NCBI GenBank assembly: GCA_963978545.1
Contig: OZ021731.1
Coordinates: forward strand, 23,642,093-23,706,092
Direction of reading: 5' to 3'
Length of the DNA: 64,000 bases
DNA from: Linyphia triangularis
Lineage: Eukaryota > Arthropoda > Arachnida > Araneae > Linyphiidae
Shown here in pieces: positions 34,541 to 47,732 of this stretch. The notes beneath the pieces are model-generated. The model made no database searches and was not told where the DNA came from. It worked only from the letters and a program-made list of their open reading frames with translations. The position numbers were made by a program, and so were the translations under genes. Position 1 is the first letter of the stretch, and every line of letters begins with the position of its first letter.

Positions 34541-34895
34541 CTGACGCACGGGACATTTTGGCTCTTTCTTCTACTCGTAAACAGATAACTATTAGATTCA
34601 TCTTAATTTTATAACTATGTTTTCATTTTATATCATATTACTTGGTGACAAAGTTACATGGAAAAACAATTATTTTACCTAGGTCAAATATGCATTCATA
34701 TCGTCTGACACCGTGTCCCGTGCGTCAGACGATTCAAATGCATATTTGATCTAGTTAAAATAATTATTTTTCCATATAACTTTGTCACCAAGTAGAGCTA
34801 TATAAAAAAAAAGCATAATTGCTAGATTGATAATAATTTTAGAATTCTAATTTGTTTATGAGTAGAAAAAAAAGCTAAAATGTATCTTGTTTACA
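34541..34895. mobile_element. Head-to-head palindromic MITE
   Basis: CTGACGCACGGGAC (34541-34554) and its exact complement GTCCCGTGCGTCAG (34715-34728) bound a 188-bp unit. Immediately beyond the centre an inverted copy of the same unit runs to about 34895. Inverted landmarks are ACTTGGTGACAAAGTTA near 34640-34656 and its complement near 34777-34793, and TTCTACTCGTAAAC near 34568-34582 with its complement near 34855-34868. The outer right terminus is missing or decayed. No coding frame is present. Confidence 0.8.
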
Positions 34896-37800
34896 GTAAA
34901 GAATTGCCCATTTTTTAAAATTAATGATAAAAACGGTAACCTTTTTTGGTTTTTGGACATATACGATTGTAAAATCTATTAAATCTTTGATAAGTAAACT
35001 CACCATCGTCAGAAGAACAAGTGATTGTTTTGACATTAGCGAACGATTAATAGAAGCAAGCATTTTTAGAATACTCGATACGTAATTCTTTTTACACGTC
35101 TGTTGTCTTGTCTGTGACCGTTGTCAAATAATCCGAATCGTGTACTACGATGAAATTTTTATCGTGTGGTGAGGAAGAAAACGCTGATGTTTTTGTTCGT
35201 TGAATTAGCACGTTAAGGGATTAAATGCGTTATCTTTCCTGAGAAAATATATTAATTTATTCATCACTAAATGCACAGTTAATTAAGGCATCAATAATAG
35301 TTATGATTTTATGGTTTTTTTTTTTTTTTTTTTTTTTTGGCAAATCAGGAAAGCAAGTATATGTTAGATGGCAGCAGAGTAATATAGATGCAAGTTAAGT
35401 CCTGAATTTTCAAAACATTATTCCTTTGTGAAGTATGTCTTTTTGTCTGGTTGTCTTGCCATAATCATTCCAAATTTTGTGATATGCTGAGGCTGCCATT
35501 AAATCGTGAGGAAGGTATTTCTAATGATGCTTTATCCATGTTCTTTAACTGCTACTAAATTCAGGTATAGTGCTTGAAATCTTATTGGTGCTTGATAAAT
35601 ATTATGGTACAAGATTACTTGTTCAGAATACTTTATTTATTAGGACATGGTTGCTATCCGAGAGCCAAAGAAGGGAAAATAAAATGTTCCGAGAAGGCCC
35701 CGTTTTACCTCTCACTCAATGAAAGGGGTTAAATTCATCACTGATGGGACCATTGTCATATATGGCGAGTCATGAACTGATTAAGCTAAGGTGGATTCGT
35801 TACGATAAAGACAGTGTATGATGGCGAGTGTTTGTCCATGGTCAGCGTACTTGACCATGAAAAGATTGAGGTTGAACGATTTGAGGTTGAGAATTTCAAG
35901 TGTAATTTTTGGTTATTTTATAGGGAGAAGATTATACACGTATTGAATCAATCAAAATATATGGATATTTTAAATTATTTAAAGTTGTGTGGCTTATATA
36001 GTCTTTTGAACCTACATTGAACGATATATTTATTAATTTCTTGAAAAGTATACAAGAGAACAAATCGTACGCATTTACACACACAAAACATGTCTAAATT
36101 CGAAAAAAGAAAAAAAAAAAAAGAAATGTGACCGTTAGCACATTGCAGACAATTGCTAAAATTACATGTTTTATTATGTACTATAACAATTATCTGTGCG
36201 AGCGCGTGTGTGTGGAGTACCATTAATTAGTCGATTTCGTTATAAATATTTCTATCCCTAGAAGACGGTCATTAACACATTTGGGTCTTCTGATGTTAAT
36301 GGCACGATTCCCACGCACTTCAAGAGTTCTCGTTACCCTTTGTACTCAACGGTTAATAAGATTCAGTCAAAAAAAAAATTACGCCATCGATTGTTAATGA
36401 TGCGTTAATGTTTCACCTATTTACATGACATTACATAATATAACAGTTATTTTCCGATAATTTCTAAACCGCAGCGTATAAAATAAGTTATACTTTGAAA
36501 GTTTATTATTTGTAGCTTAAATGGTAACATTTGCATGCTAAGGTACTTTTTATAGTTGATAAGCAGTCAATGATGACTATTTTTATTTTACCTGTTTGAT
36601 AGCTTTGGATTAATTAAACAATTAAGGGTCATTTTTACTTAAAAACTATCAATTTTGAAGATTTAATTTAATACGAATACCTGAACGACAAACAAAATTT
36701 TCTTAGGCAAGCGACACAAAAATTTTCTCAAACGTTTTGAAAGAAATACACTCTTACATATTTATTAGGTCTAATGTGGTTGATTTTTATTCAACTAAAC
36801 TTCTTCTAAAGCTAACTTCAGAATAAAGATGCAGGGCACTTTTAAAAAAGTACGGAACTCTATATTAAAATACAATGAGAAAAATAAAGAATCTCAGTGA
36901 TATTGAACAAAATCGTGATTTTATGGTATTCGGATAGCTCAAAACCATCATTTTAGTAAGAAATTTCTTTCCAAAACTAACTATTTCCCCCTGAGAGTTA
37001 ACACAACACAGGGAAGACTTCTTCCTTACAAGAAAAAAAGAAAAGACAAAAAAAAAAAAAAGTCCGACAATTCATCTGAAGGGTGGAGTTCAAATTCAAC
37101 TACTATCTCATTCGGAGTATAACGCATAACCCATATTATTAAAAACGTCCATAACAGTAATTTCAATGAGAGCAAGCTCACATCCTGGGTCACAAAATTA
37201 GCAACAGCTGTTCTAGGAATGACAACAGGGAAACCTACAATGGTAAACACACACAAGAATCATAACACGAGGCGTATCTTTCCTGAAGTATCACCCACCA
37301 TTTGGTGGTGGCATATACAGCAGATCCTTTACAACTTTCTCCAACGCCCATCTTTCACAAGAGAGATAAGCTTCCACCAAAGCTTCGCAAGTAAATGAAG
37401 TATGTCTCACAATTACTCCCCTCCCCTACCATATGTCACAGGAATGCCGATGCAAAAAACTATCATTTGACTCTGCTGTCCTTGTAATTAAAAAAGGAGA
37501 TGAACTGTGGTGGAAGTGGGGACAAAAAAGTGGTGGGATGCCCAAAAGTTGGTGACAAGGGCTCCCCCCCCCCCCCCTATTCTCCCACACACACATTTGT
37601 TATTATTTTAATGAATACTCTGCGACTTAGCTTTTTTTTACTTGGAAGTAAAAGTGAGGTAATAATTCAACATTATATGCATAACTTTTTGTTTAGATTG
37701 AAATAATGTTACTAAATGTGCATATTTCATGAAATTAAAATAATTAAAAACTCTAAAATGTTAAAAAAAAAAAAAAAGTGAAATTTTATTTGAAAGAAAG

Positions 37801-38001
37801 TTCCTCTAAAGTTAAAAGTTGACCAAGAGTAGCAGTATTTGTTAATAAAAATGCTGATCATTATATCTTAATACGAAGTAGTGTAATAAGTTTTTATAAT
37901 TGTATGATAGTTCTTTTTTTTACATTTGAAAACTATAAATCATTTTTTCAAAGTGTCACTACATTTAAAGGCTAATGTTATTTTTCCATCATTTTTAGAC
38001 C
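34896..38001. other. Intergenic, no recognised gene
   Basis: AT-rich. It contains a T run at 35315-35338, A runs near 36107-36122 and 37049-37063, and a short palindrome CCACCATTTGGTGGTGG near 37297-37313. No gene or transposon is recognised. Confidence 0.6.
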
Positions 38002-38150
38002 GATTTAGTGTTTTTAAAAGTGGAGGGATGAATTTTAGTGTTTTTAAAAGTGGGGGATGAATTTTAGTGGTTTTAGCAGTGGGGGGATGGATTTCAGTGA
38101 ATTTAGAAGTGGGAGGACGCATGGGTATTTTCTTGAAAGTGGGAGGGCGT
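38002..38150. repeat. Minisatellite, ~30-bp units, five copies
   Basis: Units of 29-31 bp follow the pattern 'tttagtg-ttttaaaagtggggggatgaa', with increasing divergence toward the right. An antisense open frame through it would encode a Pro/Thr/Lys repeat, which is a by-product of the tandem array. Confidence 0.85.
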
Positions 38151-38437
38151 GCCATCCCGCGTTTACACTTCTAGCACTGGAGATGAATAAAAGTTTCTTA
38201 AAACATAGTTTAAATTAAGAAACTGATCCTAAGAAACTTCAGGTTTTGCTACTCTTTCAAAACGAATATCTCGATTTAAAGTCTTATATAACGTGCTGTA
38301 TAGCTCTTGAGAAAATACCAAAGGCACATATAGTTGCAAACATTTCTTGAAAATTAAAAAAGAAACATTAAGAGAACTTTACTCCAGAAGTACATAGTTG
38401 ACTTTTTTTTCATGTCATTGATTTTGATTTTATTGTA

Positions 38438-38720
38438 CCATGGGCGCCGCCAGAAAGGTACAAGAGAATGCACTTACACTCCCCTAAATTTTGAAAATTC
38501 AAAATGTTGTGGAGATATGTGGTAAAATTCACTGGAAATACATCTTTAATATAGGTTGAAAAACATTCACTGGATAAGAAATTTAATATGTAACGATTTA
38601 TTAAAATTCCATTCAGATATTCAAATGAAAAATTAAGGTTTAAACAAAGAATTGATTGCCTTTCAACCCCTTTGTGTTTCATTTGCAATCCCCTGAAAAT
38701 AATTCTGCCGGCTCGCATGT
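38438..38720. mobile_element. Short TIR element, 'ATGGGCGCC' family, copy 1
   Basis: The left end is CCATGGGCGCCGCCAGAAAG. The right end contains TTGCAATCCCCTGAAAATAA then CTGCCGGCTCGCATG. The arrangement matches the larger copy at 42079-42747. Non-coding. Confidence 0.5.
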
Positions 38721-39144
38721 ATTTTGGGGATTTTAAATTGGCCATTAATGCTTCCAAATATCTGTTAGCAAGTACTTCTGTGTTAAATTGGTAACCGTTA
38801 CGTCATTACAGTCTATGGTATGAAAGGATCCTTCCCAAATATATTTCTCTAACGAAATGTATCGGACATCTACGTATCAAATTAATTATTTCGAAGGTCA
38901 TGTATGATTTTTAGCATCGAGGAAAAAAATTTGAGAAGTGAGAAGTCGACATATTTGATAAACTGATTTCTTTACAAAAAACTACTAAAGGCGCTTACGG
39001 TTTGACTATTTGATGACGTAATTATTAATATTATTATTATTATTATTTTTTTTTTTGTTGCTCCCTAAATGTCTTTTACAAAAATCTAATCTAATAGATG
39101 TGGCTAAAAATCTGATTCAGCTGTCTCATTTGATATTTGTAATA
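38721..39144. other. Intergenic, no recognised feature
   Basis: AT-rich, with a (TTA)n and T-run stretch near 39028-39056. Confidence 0.6.
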
Positions 39145-39541
39145 CAGGGTTCCCACGGTCATTGAAAGTCATTAAAAGTGCTTAATATTTTTGAACTGGT
39201 TTTCAAGGCCTTGAAAGTGATTGAAAATGTTTAGAGGTGCTTAAAAGTCATTGAAAATGCTTATAGGTCCTTAAGAGTCCTTAATTCTTGACAATGTTGT
39301 GAGCCCAACTGCAAAAGTTATAAAAATACAACTGTTTTACTATCCCCGCGTGACCGCCACCTCTGACATATTTGTATTGCGCATCCACCAACTTGTAACT
39401 TTTTTGGTAGAATGCACTTTATTAAAAATTTATATATGGACATAATGCTTGAAAACAAATTTTCAAAGGTCCTTAAAAACATTGTTTAGGTCCTTAAAAG
39501 GTCCAATTGATTTTTATTCTGTGATTTGAGTGGGAACCCTG
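39145..39541. mobile_element. MITE, CAGGGTTCCCAC family, copy B
   Basis: A 397-bp element with a perfect 12-bp TIR, CAGGGTTCCCAC and GTGGGAACCCTG. It is flanked by a perfect 5-bp duplication TAATA (39140-39144 and 39542-39546). The body aligns in inverse orientation with 4225-4575, for example ACAAGTTGGTGGATGCG in the complement of 39380-39405. Best preserved copy in the window. Confidence 0.88.
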
Positions 39542-39546
39542 TAATA

Positions 39547-41225
39547 TCAGATTGCTTATATTTTGTTGCTTCCAAACCAAAAACGCTGGATACCAAATCG
39601 ATTATCGTTAAGACCATTTTAGCGAAATATATGCATGGAACTTTTTCCCCGATTGACGTTTTTGTCGACTTCGTAATAAATGTAGAATCCTTTTGAAACC
39701 TTGACGGCATACAAAGTGCTTATCTCAAATGATTAGGTAAGAGAAACCACGAGAGTACCTCAATTGTCTACCATCCTTATACGCCAATTCACCACGTGGG
39801 CGTTGTGTCCACTGCAGGAAGAGGTTTTCATTCTCATTATCTTCAGTGGAAAATTAGAAGGTGGGAAAGAAGCATTAAATGAAAATCGGTTGAGCAGTCA
39901 GAAGTGATTCGCCATTTTGGCGATCGGTTTCGAAAGGAAGAGGGGGATTTAGGTCATGAAAAAAAGACCAGCTTTGTTCGTTACTGAGTTTCAAGCTGGG
40001 AAGCTGGCGCGAGATGCTGGGTGATGGATGGGACAGAGCATGGCGAGATTACAAATTGGAAATGTTTTTGTTTTTTTATTGTGCGCCTTGATTGGACCTG
40101 CAATTAACTGGTGATCATTCCGAGAGGATTGGAATGGTGGGAATAGAGATTGTTGGATGTGAGGCAATTATGCTCAGTGGTACTTGTAGTTGGAAAAGTT
40201 TAGTAGAGTGGTAATTATTTGTAATTGATGTTGTGAATGGTAATTGTTTAATTGAATGAAAATGCTGTGAATGGTAATTGTTTAATAAAAATTCAAAAAT
40301 TGGGATAAATTTACTAAAATTTTTGTGCTTATCTTCAACGCAAAAGAGTTGAGCAAAACTCTCATTAAATATCCAAAAGATACATTGACCAAAAACCAAC
40401 GACAAAAAGCATAAAAACATTTCATTAATAAAGTTTCAATGTAATTATATTCAATTAACATCTTTAAATGCCTTCTATGAGTGGATAAGCCAACGTGAGA
40501 GTCCTAAACTAAAAACCAAACGCCAAATCTTTCATACCTATCCAAATAAAGTGCCCTTTTCTTGAAACCTAAACCTATTCTTACCTAGGCTTTTTCAACC
40601 AGAAGTTTTCCTAGACCTGTTACCTAATCTATTAATTGGCAAAGTAGTACTGACTTGCAGAATTGGTGCATTAATTCACATCATTGATAAAAGACAGTTT
40701 TACATTGTCAGTGACGGAATATATTTAAAATCAAATGATAACTCATAATATAGTACCATTTATTCTTGTAAAAAATACAAGTCATAAAATTTCCAATAAA
40801 GATCTTTTAAAATAATCTTCCATGCAACCATAATCAGGACATTGCTCCTGTAAAATTATGAACAGTAGGCGTTGTTCGTCGGGCATTGGAACACGGCTGT
40901 TTGGCGACAGTCGGTAAATGGTCACAATAAAAAAGATATTCACCACCCACATTTTGCCGTCAGGCTTCAGTTCCGGAAGGTGCACTGCAGTAAAAACACC
41001 CGCCTACAGATGACAATTACAAGTTGGCGAGATTTCTTCTCAGAGACAGTTTTTTTTTCTTCGTTTAGGTTCATAAGTTCAATGCGAAAGATTGACAGCC
41101 ACTTGGCGTCACCTTATCGTTTAGGAGCATTTATTTCCTGTTTTTTATTTAGAGTTATTTTCTGTGTTTCCATTTTTGGGATGGATACTTAGTTGCCATT
41201 GGTATGAAACAATTTTCGACATGCT

Positions 41226-41258
<33 letters not shown>

Positions 41259-41430
41259 GTTTGTTATTAGAAAATGACCACTAGCTATTGCAGTTTTTTA
41301 CTTTTTAATCAATCTCTTTGAAGTCTTTTAAAGCTGGGTTTCAAATATGTTTATTGTTGTCAGAACTTTTGAATAACAATCATTACCAAAGAAAGAGATT
41401 GACCACTCGTTCTAATCATAAAGCAAAAGG
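39547..41430. other. Intergenic, no recognised gene
   Basis: A GC-richer patch at 39750-40080 has a CACGTG E-box near 39792-39797 and a GCCATTTTGG word near 39911-39920, but no promoter architecture I can defend. A T run of 31 lies at 41227-41257. Confidence 0.55.
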
Positions 41431-41600
41431 GTTTGTTGGTTCGTACGCTCAACAACCTACTTTTATGCACAATGACGGCTAATCAGACCGGGACCTACAG
41501 CTTCACATGGATTCCGAAACATAACGAACATCCATGCCTAACCCAAGATTCGAACCCGGTACGTTCAGCATGTAAGATCAAATTGCTAACACCACAGCAA
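41431..41600 (-). mobile_element. tRNA-derived SINE, family 2, copy 2
   Basis: Aligned with 30695-30870 in the same orientation. The B box reads GGGTTCGAATCTTGG in the minus sense. The flanks AGCAAAAGG and AGCAAAGG form a near-perfect target duplication. Confidence 0.8.
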
Positions 41601-42078
41601 AGGAACTTGAGTTAGATTTTTTCTGATAAAGATTACGACTCCAGACTGGTTTAGCGAGAGCGACAAGGAATTTATATGTTAAAAATGGTACACTAATATT
41701 GATATTAAAATGAACCCTTTGGGTGATTTCTGGTGCAAGGACTACAAGAGGACCAGAGTGTGCCGTAACGTTATATCAACGATATCTACAATTGAGCTTC
41801 GTAATTTTGAATTTCATCAGATGCATAGGCGCACCTCACGCCAGACACGAGCTAACAATTCTCTCCACATCCACGTCACACTAACGAGAGTTCCCCGACG
41901 GATTTAAAGTGCAGCAGTCACCATTAATTCCACACGCCAGTAGTACGGAAAGGCGCCGGCATTAAACGCTCTGGAATAACACTCAAAATCGTCTAAGCTA
42001 TATTAGCTTATTAAAATAATAACAAAGAAATAATACAATATTCATTGGTTACTACCTTGAAAGTTTAGTGTTATAAGC
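41601..42078. other. Intergenic, no recognised gene
   Basis: A GC-richer patch at 41820-41985 has no recognisable function. Confidence 0.55.
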
Positions 42079-42747
42079 ATGGGTGCCCCTAGGAGGGTGC
42101 AAGGAGGTGCATTTGCACTCCCATTTCAAGATAAAAAGAAAAGCACATATACCGTTTCGGTTTTTATGTTACAATAAGCATTTGTTTTTCAATTATTTAT
42201 AGCTACTAGCGCCTATTGTCTAGGATTATTGGAGGCTGAGTAGAAGTATTTATTTCTTTTATTGTATAATCATTTCCTGTGTAGTTCTCAAAATTCTAGG
42301 AAAAATATTTTGCTTTTTTAAGTCATCAGATATACTATCTTGAAATCTATTTTTAGAATAGAACTTTAACTGCCTTTGTATTTCATTTTGAATTTATTTT
42401 TTTAATTATTTCCAAATTTTAGAAGAAATATAATGTTACTCTACTGTATTTTTGCATCTTCGTATTCCTCTGTTCAAAACACTGTCTCTTGAGAGTGGTA
42501 CGAGATGTAGTTGGCTGATAAAAAAATCGTTAAAAATATATTTAATATTTTGACTATTTTTTATTTTTAACAGGGTTGCGCTTTCAAAAATATAGACCAT
42601 GATTTTTTTTTATTTTTTTTTTTTTGACTATTCTCAAATGCAGAACTATTAATTAAAATTTTTGATAAATTAATGATTTTGATAAAAAAAAATCTAGTCT
42701 TGCACCCCCCTGCAAATATTTCTGCGGGCGCTCATGGTGTTAATTGA
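42079..42747. mobile_element. TIR element, 'ATGGGCGCC' family, copy 2
   Basis: The left end is ATGGGTGCCCCTAGGAGGG followed by TGCAAGGAGGTGCATTTGCA. The right end, reverse-complemented, is CCATGAGCGCCCGCAGAAAT then GCAGGGGGGTGCAAG. These form imperfect inverted termini of about 35 bp. The 670-bp interior is AT-rich with no transposase. Confidence 0.6.
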
Positions 42748-42879
42748 ACTTTAACTGGAAAGGGGGCGTGCAGTAGAATAAGACTAATTTGCCTCCGAAA
42801 TGGATATTTTACTTTCTGTGACCAGAAGAGGCACTTGAATGCATCTTCTTCAACCAAACTCAATCAACTCTAACAAGAA

Positions 42880-43120
42880 ATGAATCAAGTGGAAAATAAA
42901 TGCGATTTGGGCTGTGTTATGATGGAGGGCCCCTCCGGAGCAGTTTCTCCGCCCCGTATTTCGGTCGGGCGTAGCGAGGTCAGGCACGGAATTCCCATAC
43001 AGAGACCTTTCATGGGCATGCGACAGGTAGTTTGAGCGGGGGCCCCTCTTCCTAAGGAAGCGCATTGCGAGTGAAGACATCAAAAACATGGTGTGTTTGG
43101 TACCGGTGGGAGGATCGGAG
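42880..43120. other. GC-rich block of unknown function
   Basis: A sharply bounded, non-repetitive GC-rich block in very AT-rich surroundings. Words include GGGCCCCTCCGGAGCAG, CGGTCGGGCGTAGCGAGG and CATACAGAGACCTTTCATGG. A 96-codon minus-strand frame (42850-43140) covers it, but without splice sites or a known domain. It matches no spliceosomal, SRP, RNase P or 7SK RNA signature I know. It could be a conserved non-coding element, part of an exon, or an inserted fragment. Confidence 0.35.
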
Positions 43121-43140
43121 AGTGCTTTGTTGTTTTTCAA

Positions 43141-46100
43141 TTAAGAGAAACTGGTGTAAATTATAGTGATCATGTTTGAATGTGTGGTTTTTAGTGGTTT
43201 TGCGCAGTGAGGGGGAAAAAAGTGGAACACTTAAGAATCGGCCTACAAAACAAGTGGTTAACTTGCTTTTTTATTTAAAAAAAAAAAATCCTTTTTATTA
43301 ACTTCGATTTTGTGTGTGTGCGACTGGGTATGTCGATGGCGTGCAAATCTGCGGAGGCCTAATTAACCCTAATTTTGAGGCCTAATTTTTTTAGTTCAAC
43401 TAAAATTTATTAATAATTGACTGGCTAAGAGCCTGACTGCCATAATGCTTGAGACCTTTGACGTTCCATGGATATAGCGATTTAAAATCGGATGATTGCA
43501 ACCAATAATAATTTGTAATTGGTGTGTGATATTGACTAAACATGCGCAGAATTATAAATTATGTTGATTACTAAATGCATGTCACACCAATATTAGTATT
43601 ATTTGATATATTTCCTGACACATGATTTCATGTCCCTCCTGAAAAAAGTTTCTGACCAAGCCAATGAACCACAACCCACCTTTTCTTAAGCATCTTGAAA
43701 AGTACCTCTTTGTACTCTTTAGAAAGTTGAGATCCGAAGGAAACTATCACGGCCTTCTTAAAAAACAACCTCTGCCCACAAACCTCCCAAATCCCGAATG
43801 GAATCACACCCCCACCCCCAAAATCTCAACATGCGTTCTTTTGTCCTCAAGAAATGTCTTTTATGCCCATTGCATGGATGGGGAAAGGAAGGGACAGTGC
43901 CATTTCCATCTTTTGTGCGAGCAGTTGCAGGAGGGATCTGGTGGACTTTTAAAGAACGCAAGATTATTTTGAGAGGTTTGGGGTCGCAATGAAAAGGCTT
44001 TTCATCACTTCTTATTCTGTGTTGGGGGCGGTGGAGCGTGTCAGATACATTCAGCATCCGATTTGTCGAGAGGGAAAATTGTAAGATGGAGTGCCCTAAG
44101 TGAAAAGACGAAAGAAAGCGCGTTTGATAATTTCCGGACAGAATGGAATTTTTTTTTTTAATGAATGGGAATTTGATAAGTAGGATACGACAAAAACTTA
44201 AGAAACTAATTATAGTTGAAAGTTAAGACATGTCTTTAAAAGTCTTCTCAAACACAAAAGTAGGATTCATTGGAAAATATTCTCTAAGAGGGAATTTTTT
44301 TAAAAAGATGACTTAAATATTAAATGTTTGTATTTTTTTTAAAAAATCGAACTTAGTCTCCATTTTTCTAAAAATGAATCTACAGTTAGATATTTATTTG
44401 GCACAAATAAGTCAACGATTTTATTCCCATTCCAATTCCTCCTCTTCTCAATTCAAACTATTTTTTTTTTGTTAACATGCAATCGGTAAGCATTTCCTAA
44501 TAATTTCTTTAGCCTGTGATATAGAAAGTACAGTATTAAAAGGCAGTGCATGTATTGCGCAACACTATATAATAAAAGTGGTCAAATTTGAAATCGAAAC
44601 CTCATTACTTGAATAGGTAAACATACTATTTTTCACATACACATCTTTCGAAAATTCGGTGGAAAAAAAACAACAATGTGACTCAATAATAGCTTTCCAA
44701 CTGATTATGCTTTCAAAAGATTCCAACCGAAGTATTGGATAACTTCCTCAAACGAAAACTTTCAATGTGAGGAATCCTCTTGAAAAACAATTACGCAAGT
44801 TTAAAAAAGAGCATTTTCAAAAAGTTTGGAAAAGACGAAATACGTCAGCCCCTTTAATTTTTCTTCCCCCAAAAGGTGCAATTGCATTAAACAAGTTCTA
44901 AATAGCCAAGATCAAATAAAAAACCGATCTAAATCACTGCTGAAATATTTATATGAAAGTGACAAATGCTGAAAGGCCAAACGCAGTGTAGAAAATCCCA
45001 AAATTTGGAACTGAAGCTTTATTCTATGCAATAGTATAATAAACTTACTCCTCGCCAGTCATCACTTTACATTCATTACCATACAACTTCACATAAGAAT
45101 TCAGAAGCAAGCTAATGCGACTCAATTCTAGCTGCACAGCATTGATTTCTGACAAAATAATTCATCAGCGTCTACCCAAACCATTGAACAACCTGTCCAA
45201 GCGATTAACCTTCAACTTGATGAAGACGTTTCTTGATAGGCAATTGCACAAACATGAAAGAGCCTCTTCAACAAGTGTGCCATTCGCCATCTTCCAAAAG
45301 CACGATTACATTTAACAAGTTCTAAATAGCCAAGCTCAAATAATGAATGCTTCTTAATCATTGTCGATAGCTTTATATGAAGCCTTGTAAGACACGAGAG
45401 GTAAAACGGGTATTATTTAAGAAATGAACCCCACGCTGTTTTGAAGAGCAAGCTTGCGTTTAACCTTGGTGTATTTCTAGTTTTATGGAGGTGGACTTAC
45501 AAGCTGAGCTGTACAACCATAACACGCCGGGACTGCTTTAAAGAAAGGCAACATGGGCTGGGAACGGATTGTTTTTACTGCTGCCTCCGATTGATTTGCA
45601 ATGCGTGGTGATTCGAGATAAGGATGAGGTTTTTATTGCGGTATAAAAATGGGAAAATAAAATAAATAACAACTGAGCATTTAGATAAGGACTGGTCGAA
45701 TGTGTTTACTAGGCGGGTTTCCCAATTGGAAGGTGAACAGGTGCTGCAAGTTGATATTTCCAGTGTTTTAAATTTATTAAAATGGATAAAAAAGTATCCA
45801 ATTTAAATTACAGTACTCTTGAAAACAGATATTTTTGGGAAAAAGGATAAGCACATTAAGAACCAAGCATCTTTAAACAAGACATTCATTTAGACTACTA
45901 TTCACATGTGGCCATTAGCTGTATTTCTTCATCTATAGAAGGATTTTTTTGTTTTTTTTTGTTTGTTTTTTTGTGATCTATGAATGAAGTAGGCCACGTT
46001 TAACGGAGTGAGGGTAAGCAGTGCAAATTTAGATGAAACACTGGACAGAATATTTGGCATGCATAGGCTTCCGACTTTGAAACTTTTATTGTTCACAAAT

Positions 46101-47599
46101 AGTTGACAAAACTTTTTAAAAGGTTAACGTCCAATGAAATGCAGTATTAATGCCGTTCCTATTCCACAATCTAAAATATAGATTCCATACACTACTAAAC
46201 GAAGGCACTAAGTGAAACATAAACAGAACGGAAACACCTCATTGAACTGGACTCCGAATCTCGACAGAAATCTACAATTGCTTCAAATTGGAACCAATCT
46301 TCTTCGGATTCAGTGACCTTAATGTAAATACCACAAGCAAGCGACCACATCTCTTAAATGTGAGTTCACACATTCCAAAACTATTCCAACACTTTAACTC
46401 TACAAGACAAAACGTTTAGCCATTCCGTCGCACATAAACTAATCTTTTCGCAATTCAACAAAGGTGCCTCGAAAAAATACCCTTAAGTTTACACTAGATA
46501 CACAGAAGAAGAAAAAAATCCCATTGCAAACACATTCGACCTTGTCGAGATGACACTGATTTCTCCAAGGCAAAATGGGCTTTTTTGAGAGAAGTTGAGT
46601 TGACTTTCTACTTCTGCTAATATTTTCTTTAGCATCGCGTGATCGCAACCATTTGCAATCAGCGTCTTCTATGGAAGATCAGAAAATAAAAGATGACCCT
46701 CCAAAGAAACCTTAATTCTTTGTTCGGAAAATGAAATTATAGCTATCACTAGATGAGGAACCCTGAGGATAGGAACTAACCATAAAAACTGCTTATGGGA
46801 TCAGTGTTCTTGATTAAAGTACGAATTCAACGACAGACAGTCGAAGTCATTTCCCTCCGGCATGGTTAATTTGTTTTCTGGGTTTGAAAAGAAATGAAAA
46901 ATTTCAATAATGAGAAATGAGACGGAGAAGATGGGGACGGGCCTCAGACAAAGGCGTACAATTGATGTTCTCGACTAGAAGAGGTTCATCTAAGAAAAAT
47001 TCATGAAACTATTTTGTTTTCAACCCATGCCACAAAACGAAGGATGTTAATAAAGTGTGACCTAAAGACTTGGTTCCATAAAAGCATTCATTAAAGTCTT
47101 AGAAAATTATTTTTTGAAGGACGGTTTTGTTTTGTTTTGATGGAGGTTAGATAGGCGTATTTTAATTTACTTGAAAGAGAACTGAAAAGAGATATGAAAG
47201 TAAATTAAATACACAATGCAATGCAAGAAAAAAACAAATGCAAAAACTTAGAAGAGAAATTAAAAGCATGTTTAAGCCATATTTGACAAGGTATTATTTT
47301 TAGATTACAGGAAAAAAAAGAAGAAAAAAAAAACTTTATTACATTTATTCTTCAAAAGTGGAATTTGCACGTCACGAAAGCAATTACTCTTGTCACGGAC
47401 CATCACCATTGCACTTGTACAAACCATTCTTTCCTCTGAGCTTGACGAAATTTATGAAAATTGTATACCCTAATATGGGTTTAAAAATTTTCATTTAAAC
47501 AGAAAATGAATTCATAACAATTCATTATAATTTTAAGACGACATCCAACTATCAATTTTAAAAAAAAATCAAGGTTTGAATAAAATGTGTCCTGTAATG
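43141..47599. other. Intergenic, no recognised gene
   Basis: Overlapping open frames at 43664-44057 on both strands carry no recognisable domain. Two diverged blocks sharing TTCTAAATAGCCAAG (near 44896 and 45317) may be an old duplication. No RNA gene or transposon is supported. Confidence 0.55.
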
Positions 47600-47675
47600 T
47601 GTCCTCCTCCCTATCCTCTCTTTTTCTGAGATTTGCACCCTCCTGCAAATAACCTGCCGGTGTTCTTGTTGTAAT
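47600..47675. mobile_element. Right-end fragment of the 'ATGGGCGCC' family
   Basis: Contains TTTGCACCCTCCTGCAAATA followed by CTGCCGG, matching the right ends at about 42710-42740 and 38690-38715. The left part cannot be traced. Confidence 0.4.
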
Positions 47676-47732
47676 GTATACTGTATTCATTAGTATTGTT
47701 TCTTGCACTGTAGTATGTATCCTTGCTGTGGT

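Noticed and set aside
37940..38155. Pro/Thr/Lys-repeat protein on the minus strand
   Set aside because: By-product of reading through the 30-bp minisatellite.
42850..43140. 96-codon minus-strand protein gene over the GC-rich block
   Set aside because: Not annotated as CDS: no domain, no splice sites and no start context that stands out; kept only as an unexplained block.
43664..44057. Three overlapping 64-102 codon frames on both strands
   Set aside because: Open frames on both strands reflect locally higher GC; no domain or splice sites support any of them.
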